A DNA stretch of 5,931 bases from Candidatus Taylorbacteria bacterium RIFCSPHIGHO2_02_FULL_46_13 (GCA_001821015.1 MHRQ01000005.1:23958-29888); one strand, 5' to 3'. Positions 1-5,396 are shown, counted from the first letter of the stretch. Notes: generated by a model from the letters alone, not told the origin. Numbers and translations: made by a program.

Positions 1-745
1 TCAAAGTGTTTGCTTTACCGCAGTTTGGTTTAATATCATCAACAACCACATCAAGGAAACGTGCAATCGTGACGGTTGCATCCGTGGAAGCATCACTTCC
101 GACAAAAATCTGCTCAGGTTTCATAATGCGCGTGAGCGTATGAATCGTTCTGACTATTGTTTTTGACTCGTTGTGTGCCGGAATAACCACCGCCACCTCG
201 TTCCCACTCACCCTCTGGTGGTAAACTCCACCTGTAAAGGGACTAAAAGATTGTTCGGAAATTATCTTAGGAACTCTCCCTCGACGCAGACAAACAACGG
301 GTACCACAATAAATAGAATTGATACGATCGAGCCAGACAAAAAATTCTCTGCGGAAAATGTATGATCAAGTATGGTCGCTGTTAACATGCTCCATAGTGA
401 AAAGAAGAGGATTGCAACAAGCGGCACAGCCTTTAGTCCGAAGGTGCGGGTAAAAGATAGGGCACCGAAAGCGGCCAAGCCATTGAACCAAAAAGCCAAC
501 ATAAACTTCAAAATGGTGACGTGGACCTCCATCTCCCCAACAATAGTAAATGAGTGTATTGACGTCGCCGTCACTCTTCCAAGACTTATGGACACGAGGG
601 TTACAAAAAGTAAAACCAGAGCACCGTTAATCCGTCTCGCGCTTACGCGCCGCTCTTTCATCAATCTCTCGGAAAAAAGACGCAGTAAGCCCATTAAGCC
701 CCAGAAAATAAAATTAAGGCCAAAAAAAGGAAAAAGTGATCCCAT
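1..745 (-). CDS. Membrane-anchored family 2 glycosyltransferase, C-terminal part beyond left edge
   Basis: This reading frame is open to the left edge, so only the first 248 residues are visible. The N-terminal half is hydrophobic, with about five predicted membrane segments (roughly residues 4-24, 39-56, 78-98, 106-126 and 135-153). A family 2 glycosyltransferase (GT-A fold) domain starts near residue 183. Its nucleotide-sugar entry motif is VAVVIPAHNES (184-194), followed by VGSDASTDATV (215-225), the equivalent of the usual DDGSTD loop, and then NCGKANTL (241-248), matching the family's N-x-GKA-x-AL segment. It probably transfers a sugar from a nucleotide donor at the inner membrane during glycan assembly; acceptor and donor are unknown. 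The catalytic acidic and QxxRW regions lie outside the window. The start ATG is the first after an in-frame TGA; a purine-rich GGGGAGGGG lies about 14 bases upstream. It follows the decarboxylase-like gene by 56 bases on the same strand. Five membrane helices before the GT2 domain are less usual than helices after it. Confidence 0.85.
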   Translation of the reverse strand, partial: MGSLFPFFGLNFIFWGLMGLLRLFSERLMKERRVSARRINGALVLLFVTLVSISLGRVTATSIHSFTIVGEMEVHVTILKFMLAFWFNGLAAFGALSFTRTFGLKAVPLVAILFFSLWSMLTATILDHTFSAENFLSGSIVSILFIVVPVVCLRRGRVPKIISEQSFSPFTGGVYHQRVSGNEVAVVIPAHNESKTIVRTIHTLTRIMKPEQIFVGSDASTDATVTIARFLDVVVDDIKPNCGKANTL

Positions 746-801
746 AAATATTCAATAAACCCCTCCCCAAACCCAACCGAACCGACATTCCATTACATTC
801 A

Positions 802-1827
802 TTAACCAACGAATCCTCTCGGTTTAAAATGATCCATCTCCATCATTCGCCTCAATCCATTTCTAAGTAAGACAGTTTGTCGCCAACCAAGTCTCCTGAT
901 CTTAGTAAGTAAGGGTTTGCGGTAATCGTGATCCTCAATAAAGTGGGGAACAAAGTGGATATCGGGTGAACCATCAACCATGTTGCAAATTAGTTGCGCG
1001 AGTTCCTTGATAGTAACTGGATTTGGACCGCCGATGTTGTATACTTCACCTCGCCCACCCTTCGCCATTACGAGCGTAAGGGCAGATATAAGGTCATCAA
1101 TAAAGAGAAAGGTTCTTTTTTGTTCGCCGTTGCCGTAAATTGTTAATGGGCGGCCATTTTTAAGAGAACGCAAAAAACGCGGGATGACACGCTGGTCTAC
1201 CGGCGACATACCGGGGCCATACGTATTAAAAAGACGAACAATATCCGCATCAACTCTGTATTTTCTTACATAGTGAATTACCAAGGCCTCGGTAAATCGT
1301 TTACCCTCCTCATAAGCAGAACGAACACCAACAGGATTAACCCTGCCCTCGTAAGACTCGGCCTGCACGGGCGTATCAGCGGCGCCGTAAATCTCTGATG
1401 AGCTAGTGACCAGAAACTTCGCTCCGTGAACACGACAGAGCTCGAGTGCATTTCTTGTTCCTATTGAACAGGTTAGGAGCATCTCTTCACCAAGTTTTTT
1501 TATGTTCGGGACGCCCGTTGGGCATGCCAGATGGTAAATTTGATTAAGTTGGATTTTTGAGAACTTTTTCAAGAACGAGTCCTGTGTGACATCCATTTCA
1601 AAGAAGTGGAACCGCTTGGCTTTTTTAAGGGGTAAGACATTTTGGAGACGTCCCGTTATCAAATTATCTACGACAAAAACTTCCGCGCCAGTGTTGAGAA
1701 GCGCACGAGCGAGGTTTGACCCAATAAAACCGGCCCCACCGGTTATTAAAACTTTCGGAGCGCCACGTTGCGCTTTAATATACTTATTAGGGTTAAGATT
1801 ATTTTTTATAGGAGAAACACACTTCAT
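802..1827 (-). CDS. UDP-glucuronate decarboxylase-like NAD-dependent epimerase/dehydratase (extended SDR)
   Basis: This 341-residue protein is a cytoplasmic extended short-chain dehydrogenase. The Rossmann signature TGGAGFIGS is at 29-37, the adenosine-ribose acidic residue is in VVDN (52-55), and YHLA is at 98-101. The catalytic region reads TSSSEIYG (141-148), NPVGVRSAYEEGKR (164-177, Tyr172 and Lys176 of YxxxK) and RLFNTYGPGM (198-207). These, plus the C-terminal YGNGEQKRTF and RKP...LGW segments, match UDP-xylose synthases (UXS), which oxidise and decarboxylate UDP-glucuronate to UDP-xylose with bound NAD. Glu145 and Arg238 fall where UXS active-site Glu and Arg residues are expected. A UDP-glucose 4-epimerase or dTDP-glucose 4,6-dehydratase is less likely because the E-I-Y-G and NP-G-R-S-Y-E-E-G-K context is UXS-like. 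Residues 1-24 extend the usual N-terminus, but no later ATG precedes the nucleotide-binding motif and an in-frame TAA lies 27 bases upstream of the start. The downstream glycosyltransferase suggests that the product sugar enters a surface glycan. Confidence 0.88.
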   Translation of the reverse strand: MKCVSPIKNNLNPNKYIKAQRGAPKVLITGGAGFIGSNLARALLNTGAEVFVVDNLITGRLQNVLPLKKAKRFHFFEMDVTQDSFLKKFSKIQLNQIYHLACPTGVPNIKKLGEEMLLTCSIGTRNALELCRVHGAKFLVTSSSEIYGAADTPVQAESYEGRVNPVGVRSAYEEGKRFTEALVIHYVRKYRVDADIVRLFNTYGPGMSPVDQRVIPRFLRSLKNGRPLTIYGNGEQKRTFLFIDDLISALTLVMAKGGRGEVYNIGGPNPVTIKELAQLICNMVDGSPDIHFVPHFIEDHDYRKPLLTKIRRLGWRQTVLLRNGLRRMMEMDHFKPRGFVG

Positions 1828-1853
1828 GCAAAGAGGTGGTTTCCCGTCACCTT

Positions 1854-1866
1854 AGTATAAAGTATA
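1854..1866 (-). promoter_or_regulatory. Tandem -10-like TATACT boxes upstream of the decarboxylase-like gene
   Basis: Read on the minus strand, two TATACT hexamers occur 7 bases apart, at 1866-1861 and 1859-1854, about 27-40 bases before the ATG at 1827. Each differs from TATAAT at one position. No good -35 box sits at the standard distance. Instead the upstream DNA holds an inverted repeat, CACACT (1870-1875) and AGTGTG (1895-1900), which could be a regulator site or coincidence. An AAGGTG (read on the minus strand) lies about 20 bases before the start codon, too far to be a normal Shine-Dalgarno sequence. Confidence 0.4.
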
Positions 1867-2154
1867 ACACACACTCCCTCCGAAAGAAAGCGGTAGTGTG
1901 CGGCTTGTATTATTATATTCACACACGAGATAAAAAGTGGGTATACGGCGTGCTCGTAGCATCTGCTAATACTGTAAAACAAATTCCGTCACGTGGTGGC
2001 GTTGGTCTTAGAATTTGGGATGCACGGAAAGACAACACGGAGATTTTAGTTACTCTGGTATCAGTTACTCCGCGGTAAGTGCTGTATTCACTCACGAGTG
2101 CCAACGGGTGTGATTGACAGCCCAGCTCTATTGTATCAGGGGGTGTTTTTGCGC
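1867..2154. other. Non-coding stretch with no recognised gene
   Basis: No RNA gene or convincing protein gene was found here. Short open frames on both strands lack ribosome binding sites and family resemblance. A TTGACA hexamer at 2114-2119 matches the -35 consensus exactly, but no acceptable -10 box follows at 16-18 bases. A small CACT/AGTG hairpin near 2090 is the only other structure noticed. Confidence 0.5.
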
Positions 2155-2182
2155 TTTACATTGATGTGCGAGGATATAGAAT
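2155..2182 (+). promoter_or_regulatory. Probable sigma-70-type promoter for a structured RNA
   Basis: TTTACA (2155-2160) and TAGAAT (2177-2182) each differ from the -35 and -10 consensus by one base and are 16 bases apart. Transcription would start near 2189. No open reading frame of note follows before the intrinsic terminator ending at 2423, so the expected product is an RNA of about 235 nucleotides. Confidence 0.45.
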
Positions 2183-2188
2183 AGGTAC

Positions 2189-2423
2189 TGCCATTCTTCG
2201 CATTGTGCGGGGAAGTTCGAGAGGAAACCGAACGGCATGAAGGATTTTTGGGCCACTGAAATGGAGGTTTCTTCTCGCAAAAAAATCGTTTTTATTGCCA
2301 AGCGAGTGAGCGGAGAGAAAAAGTATCTTCTTTTCTCTCCCGAGCGAGCGATGGCAACAAAGGGTGTAATGCCCTTTAATTTCCGCTAGGGAAGCATTGC
2401 TTCTTAGGCGGTTTTTTGTTTTT
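2189..2423 (+). ncRNA. Candidate structured non-coding RNA, family not recognised
   Basis: A promoter-like pair upstream and an intrinsic terminator at the end bracket about 235 bases with dense pairing potential. The 5' part can form a short closing stem TGCC (2188-2191)/GGCA (2233-2236) around two hairpins, one with CTTCGCA and TGCGGGGAAG arms and one with GTTCG/CGAAC arms. The 3' part holds a 63-base hairpin (2295-2357): outer TTGCCA/TGGCAA, inner 10-bp helix 2312-2321/2331-2340, and a GA-rich internal region. Next come a 6-bp AAAGGG/CCCTTT hairpin (2359-2364/2372-2377) and the terminator. I looked for the core motifs of RNase P RNA, tmRNA, SRP RNA and tRNA and found none. The length fits 6S RNA, but I cannot show its open-complex bubble. 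The exact 5' end and function are inferred. The alternative is an untranslated relic with chance hairpins. Confidence 0.42.
2383..2423 (+). terminator. Rho-independent terminator
   Basis: The arms pair 2383-2395 with 2399-2411, forming 13 positions with one A-A mismatch and three G-U wobbles around a 3-base loop. The tract TTTTTTGTTTTT follows directly. With no protein gene just upstream on this strand, it supports transcription of a non-coding RNA ending here. Confidence 0.75.
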
Positions 2424-2471
2424 CAAGCGGCCCGTGTTCTTTGAAATTGTGAATGGAAGTAACGAATATCC

Positions 2472-2526
2472 TGTGGGTAAGTATGGGGAAAAGCCTGTGG
2501 ATTGGTTGTGATGAAAGGGTGGATAA
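2472..2526 (+). other. Cluster of three DnaA-box-like 9-mers
   Basis: Compared with the DnaA box TGTGGATAA, three same-orientation 9-mers occur at near two-helical-turn spacing: TGTGGGTAA (2472-2480, one mismatch), TGTGGATTG (2496-2504, two mismatches) and GGTGGATAA (2518-2526, one mismatch). The intervening GGGGAAAAGCC resembles DNA between boxes in many dnaA-proximal origins. A moderately AT-rich stretch follows (2527-2549), and AAAGGG/CCCTTT arms (2514-2519/2529-2534) enclose most of the third box. The flanking genes diverge from this region. No dnaA, dnaN, rpmH or other origin-linked gene is in the window, so origin function is only a hypothesis. The rest of 2424-2658 shows no gene. Confidence 0.3.
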
Positions 2527-2658
2527 AACCCTTTATATTAGCCTTTTTTTGGGTTGCGCGATTTGGGATAGCTGATACACTTTAGTTCTGTAAAATTTTT
2601 GCGGGTGAAGTGATTCAACAAAGTAGAAAATTTTTTGGTAAGTGGTAAGAGGAGTTTG

Positions 2659-2699
2659 AGCGCAGGGAAACCGCTTAATCTAATCCCTGGCGCTTTTTT
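2659..2699 (+). terminator. Second rho-independent terminator in the intergenic region
   Basis: AGCGC-AGGGA (2659-2668) pairs with TCCCT-G-GCGCT (2684-2694), leaving one bulged G at 2689. The 15-base loop is long. Six T residues (2694-2699) close the structure. No promoter or gene could be assigned to a transcript ending here; readthrough from the unit ending at 2423 or a small unrecognised RNA from 2424 onward is possible. Confidence 0.6.
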
Positions 2700-2702
2700 G
2701 TT

Positions 2703-2777
2703 GAGGAGCGAAGGCGACGAAATACTGAGCCCACCAGGGCGAATGTATACGAGGAGCGACGGTGCCGAAATATTGAG
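2703..2777 (+). repeat. Two imperfect 27-bp direct repeats, period 48 bp
   Basis: Copies at 2703-2729 and 2751-2777 both begin GAGGAGCGA, contain CGAAATA and end TGAG; 23 of 27 positions are identical. The 21 bases between copies are not repeated. Related fragments (GAGGAGTTTGAGCG near 2650, AAGGAGTTTG near 2812) flank them and may be decayed copies. The 48-bp period is a multiple of three, but no credible protein spans the repeats and a terminator precedes them directly. Confidence 0.5.
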
Positions 2778-2959
2778 TTCATCCGGTATTCATGCTGATG
2801 AATGTAGTGTAAGGAGTTTGTATGTGAGATGTGGAACCTTGAAAATAAAACTCTGACTCTTTCGGTCAGTCATCACTCTCTTTGCGGCCGCCGGTAACGT
2901 TTTGACGAAAGTCTTTACGCGACTGGAGGGCGAGCGGGGGAGGGATGTTTGGCCAAAAG

Positions 2960-3160
2960 AGAAATTGGGATTCGTCCTTATTTCTTAAGCTGGTCAAAAC
3001 CTTTCGGTCGATGAAAGGAAGGTGGGTAGGATGGTCACAAGCCTCGGCACTGATCAGGACTTCATTTAAGTCCTGTATCAGGGATTAAGTCTTGATGAGT
3101 GGTCGGGGATACCCGATTAGAGCCAACGTCTACGACAGTGTCGGGACTGTCTCTAACGGG
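2960..3160 (+). ncRNA. Structured RNA or 5' leader with competing helices upstream of the surface-protein genes
   Basis: Several strong hairpins follow one another. At 2960-2985, AGAAAT/ATTTCT and GGGA/TCCT arms are capped by a UUCG tetraloop. At 3000-3018 the arms are CCTTTC/GAAAGG. At 3051-3080 a 12-bp stem with one bulged T has CAGGACTT/AAGTCCTG as its core. At 3103-3116 the arms are TCGGG/CCCGA, and at 3134-3151 they are GACAGT/ACTGTC. Two alternative helices compete with these: 3048-3062 with 3087-3101 (14 of 15 positions pair), and CCCG-A-TTAGAG (3112-3122) with CTCTAACGGG (3151-3160), 10 bp with one bulge. This region ends 89 bases before the first surface-protein ATG. It could be a regulatory leader or an independent RNA. 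No terminator follows and no convincing promoter was found. The bases just before it (2850-2959) hold two small hairpins, CTGAC/GTCAG and GAC-GAAA-GTC, and no gene. Confidence 0.4.
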
Positions 3161-3198
3161 ATAAAAAGAGAGTCATTATTAAATAATTATTAGAGAGA

Positions 3199-3222
3199 GT
3201 TGTTACGATATATCGTAACAAC
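3199..3222. promoter_or_regulatory. Perfect 24-bp palindrome, operator-like
   Basis: GTTGTTACGATA is followed directly by its exact reverse complement TATCGTAACAAC. The centre is 39-40 bases upstream of the ATG at 3250. It is preceded by an AT-rich run with a further small inverted repeat (ATTATT-A-AATAAT, near 3174-3186). Uninterrupted symmetry suits a dimeric DNA-binding regulator. As RNA it could form a 10-bp stem with a UAUA loop, but no U-tract follows, so it is not a terminator. No regulator gene is in the window. Confidence 0.5.
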
Positions 3223-3249
3223 GCTTATAGGTAGAGAAATAGAAAATAT

Positions 3250-4116
3250 ATGAGAAAAATATTAATTAGTTTGGGAATGATCGTGTTCGTGGGAGGGGTT
3301 GTGGCCGGAATGACGGGCGCGTTCTTCTCGGACACGGAGACCTCAACTGGCAACACGTTCGCGGCAGGAGATATTGACCTTCAGATTGATAACACGAGTT
3401 ATTACAATGGAGTCGCAACATCAACGACAACATGGCTAACCCCCGTCGACCTTACTGTCGAGAAGTTCTTTGACTTCTATGACTTGAAACCAGGTGACTA
3501 TGGTGAAGATACCATCTCTATTCACACCGGAAGTAATGATGCGTGGCTCTGTGCGGAAGTTGCGCTTACCAGTGACGACGATATTACCTGTACAGACCCA
3601 GAAAATAGCGATGATCCAAGTTGCACTGAGTCAGATAGCGATATTGCTGATGGCGACCTCGCAGACGCTGTCAATTTCCTCTGGTGGGCGGACGATGGAG
3701 ATAATGTTCTTGAACAAGGAGAGAACGTACTTCCCGGAGGGCCGCTCGGTGCAATTAATGTTGGAAGCACGACTACAGTTCCGTTGACTGACATTAACCA
3801 AAATATCTTTGGAACATTAGGACAACCATTTCCAGGAAATGCGACGAAGTATATAGGTAAGGCATGGTGCTTTGGTACCATTGCACAACTTTCAATTCCA
3901 CTCTCACAAAGCTCACTCGTCGGCGGGCGTACTACAACTACCCCTGCACAAAGTGGCGATGGGGATTCAATTAACGGCGAGCCAGAAGACGGTGGCTTTA
4001 CCTGTGATGGCGTAGCCGTAAACAACGCCGCGCAAACAGACAAGTTGACAGCTAATGTTGCATTCCGCACGGTACAAGCTCGCCATAACGCGACTTTCCA
4101 GTGCGTAACACCCTAA
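3250..4116 (+). CDS. SipW-type signal peptide surface protein (TasA/camelysin-like), paralogue 1
   Basis: This 288-residue protein starts with a short basic end, a hydrophobic helix (about 4-22) and GMTGAFFSDTETSTGNTF (20-37), the pattern of SipW-cognate signal peptides seen in TasA/CalY-like exported proteins. The mature part is strongly acidic. Motifs shared with its two neighbours are SYYNG (50-54), FFDFYDLKPGDYGEDTISI (73-91), NDAWLC (96-101), FLWWADDGDNVLEQGEN (143-159), KAWC (204-207), TCDG (251-254) and QARHN...FQC (276-285). Cys101, Cys207, Cys252 and Cys285 all have counterparts in paralogue 2 and could form two disulfides outside the membrane; Cys114 and Cys125 are specific to this copy. 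The Asp-rich DDGDN loop could bind a cation such as calcium, which is inference. By analogy it may form a surface layer or fibre. It has no sorting signal or C-terminal membrane helix. The ATG lacks a clear Shine-Dalgarno sequence, and the gene ends in tandem TAATAA. Confidence 0.85.
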   Translation: MRKILISLGMIVFVGGVVAGMTGAFFSDTETSTGNTFAAGDIDLQIDNTSYYNGVATSTTTWLTPVDLTVEKFFDFYDLKPGDYGEDTISIHTGSNDAWLCAEVALTSDDDITCTDPENSDDPSCTESDSDIADGDLADAVNFLWWADDGDNVLEQGENVLPGGPLGAINVGSTTTVPLTDINQNIFGTLGQPFPGNATKYIGKAWCFGTIAQLSIPLSQSSLVGGRTTTTPAQSGDGDSINGEPEDGGFTCDGVAVNNAAQTDKLTANVAFRTVQARHNATFQCVTP

Positions 4117-4134
4117 TAATTCGTTTATAACCAC

Positions 4135-4161
4135 ACCACTCACAGGGAAACGTGGAGTGGT
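4135..4161 (+). promoter_or_regulatory. Intergenic hairpin before paralogue 2
   Basis: ACCACTCAC (4135-4143) pairs with GT-G-GAGTGGT (4152-4161), giving 9 bp with one bulged G (4154) and an 8-base loop. The only GGAG near the next gene (4154-4157) lies in the 3' arm, and the ATG is 15 bases after the hairpin. No T-tract follows, so it is not a classic terminator. It may modulate translation or stabilise the end of the upstream message. Confidence 0.4.
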
Positions 4162-4175
4162 ATAAAAACAAAATT

Positions 4176-5396
4176 ATGAGACGAATTATTACAGGACTAA
4201 TTCTCATTGCGGGAGCCGCGGGGGCGATTGCAACCGGCATGACCGGCGCGTTCTTCTCTGATACGGAGACTTCAACCGGCAACGTCTTTACCGCTGGTGC
4301 TATAGACCTGCTTGTAGATAACGAAAGCTACTACAATGGCAATGTCTGTGCAGAAAATCACAATGCTGGCGTGAACGATCCGAATTACTGGACGTGGCAA
4401 GGAACTGCGCCCTATCCTGTGCCGGATACGCCCTGCTCAACTTCGTTTGAGCCGTCTAACCTAGATGGACTGCTCTTCTTTAACTTCCTTGACCTTAAGC
4501 CCGACGACGAGGGTGAGGACACTATCTCCATTGATGTCCAAAACGACGCTTGGATATGTATGGACCTCACGTTGACCTCGGATGACGACAACTCATCAAC
4601 CGAGCCGGAGCTTGAAGATGGAGATGCCCAAGAAGACGCAGGTAATGCGTGGGACGGGGAGCTTGCAGGAGAAATCAACTTCTTCTGGTGGGCGGACGAT
4701 GGCGACAATGTCTATGAAGAGGGCGAGAACCAGATAACAAATGGCGTAGTATCGCTCAAGAATCTTGATGCCACATTCCCGATTGCGCTTGCGGATTCTG
4801 AAAACAACGTCTGGGGTGATGTTGGCGATCCAGTGCCGGGTGGCGACACGGTCTATATTGCTAAAGCATGGTGTTTGGGAGATCTCTCAATCAATAATCC
4901 AGTGACTGCTGGTCTAGGAGATAACCCGTCAGTTGACTCTGGCGTAGATTGCGATGGCACACTGCTCAATAACTTGACGCAAACCGACAGTGCGGAACTC
5001 AATATTATCTTTAGCGCGGTACAGGCACGGCACAATGACGACTTCCTCTGTAATCCCCCTGAAGAGCCACTCCCAATACTTACGGTGAATAAGGCTCTGC
5101 TTGTTTCTACGGCGGGTATTGAAGTTGCAGACTTTGAGCTTCACATTGATGGGCCAGTGTCTGGGAGTATTGATGACCAGATTGTCACTGACGAGATTCC
5201 TGTGATAAATCTTCCGGTAGGTACTTACACTGTCTACGAATTGATTACTGGTAGTGTTGCCGGAAAAACATTCACCACAGCATTCAGCGGGGCGTGCACT
5301 CCGTCAGGACAAAATGGAACCGTTACTCTTGGACTTGGAGACAATGTTGTCTGTAATATCTTGAACAATGAAGTAGGTGATGGTATTGGCGATTAA
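4176..5396 (+). CDS. SipW-type signal peptide surface protein with C-terminal prealbumin-like domain, paralogue 2
   Basis: From the ATG at 4176 the protein has 406 residues. This start aligns with paralogue 1 (MRR versus MRK, then the hydrophobic helix and GMTGAFFSDTETSTGN at 21-36). A GTG eight codons upstream is in frame but lies inside a hairpin. The core repeats the family motifs: SYYNG (51-55), FFNFLDLKPDDEGEDTISI (101-119), NDAWIC (123-128), FFWWADDGDNVYEEGEN (169-185), KAWC (230-233), DCDG (258-261) and QARHN...FLC (283-292). A Pro/Glu linker (294-300) leads to an added domain, about 302-398, with LTVNKALL, LPVGTYTVYEL (346-356) and GTVTLGLGDNVVCNILNNE (381-399). That pattern fits SpaA/Cna-B prealbumin-like beta sandwiches of surface adhesins and pili. 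The end, GDGIGD, has no LPXTG motif or membrane anchor. It is separated from paralogue 1 by 59 bases and probably cotranscribed. An N-terminal insert (56-98) with Cys58 and Cys87 is absent from paralogue 1. The exact role is unknown; a structural or adhesive surface role is inferred. Confidence 0.85.
   Translation: MRRIITGLILIAGAAGAIATGMTGAFFSDTETSTGNVFTAGAIDLLVDNESYYNGNVCAENHNAGVNDPNYWTWQGTAPYPVPDTPCSTSFEPSNLDGLLFFNFLDLKPDDEGEDTISIDVQNDAWICMDLTLTSDDDNSSTEPELEDGDAQEDAGNAWDGELAGEINFFWWADDGDNVYEEGENQITNGVVSLKNLDATFPIALADSENNVWGDVGDPVPGGDTVYIAKAWCLGDLSINNPVTAGLGDNPSVDSGVDCDGTLLNNLTQTDSAELNIIFSAVQARHNDDFLCNPPEEPLPILTVNKALLVSTAGIEVADFELHIDGPVSGSIDDQIVTDEIPVINLPVGTYTVYELITGSVAGKTFTTAFSGACTPSGQNGTVTLGLGDNVVCNILNNEVGDGIGD

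Noticed and set aside
372..758. Plus-strand 128-codon open frame
   Set aside because: It lies antisense to the membrane and linker part of the glycosyltransferase frame, which has recognisable GT2 motifs; this frame is rich in Lys/Arg/Ser and resembles no family.
1836..2078. Plus-strand 80-codon frame starting with GTG
   Set aside because: It begins inside the leader and promoter of the minus-strand gene, lacks a ribosome binding site and shows no family resemblance. Its last 48 codons look mildly protein-like, so it may be a remnant, but that is not enough to call a gene. The overlapping 61-codon minus-strand frame is no better.
2703..2777. CRISPR-like repeat-spacer-repeat
   Set aside because: Only two copies, four mismatches in 27 bases, a single 21-base interval, no leader and no cas genes.
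2635..2856. Plus-strand 73-codon frame with TTG start spanning the direct repeats
   Set aside because: It contains an intrinsic terminator near its 5' end and has no ribosome binding site. The 16-codon internal repeat (RSEGDEILS/RSDGAEILS) follows from the 48-bp DNA repeat. Only two of the four base differences are silent, which gives no sign of coding constraint.
2110..3249. Housekeeping RNA genes (RNase P RNA, tmRNA, SRP RNA, tRNA, 5S rRNA)
   Set aside because: I searched by eye for their core motifs, such as GAGGAAAGTCC, the GGTTCGA T-loop with a matching acceptor stem, and the SRP GGAAGGAAGCAG loop, and found none in place. A covariance-model search would be more sensitive.
3522..4070. 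Minus-strand 182-codon open frame opposite paralogue 1
   Set aside because: A shadow of the acidic, Asp/Ser-rich coding strand; the sense protein has a signal peptide and motifs shared with two paralogues. The same holds for the antisense frames at 4412-4708 and 5511-5915.
4152..4175. Upstream GTG start for paralogue 2
   Set aside because: It would add eight residues (MEWYKNKI) before the MRR end that aligns with paralogue 1, and it lies inside the 3' arm of a hairpin.
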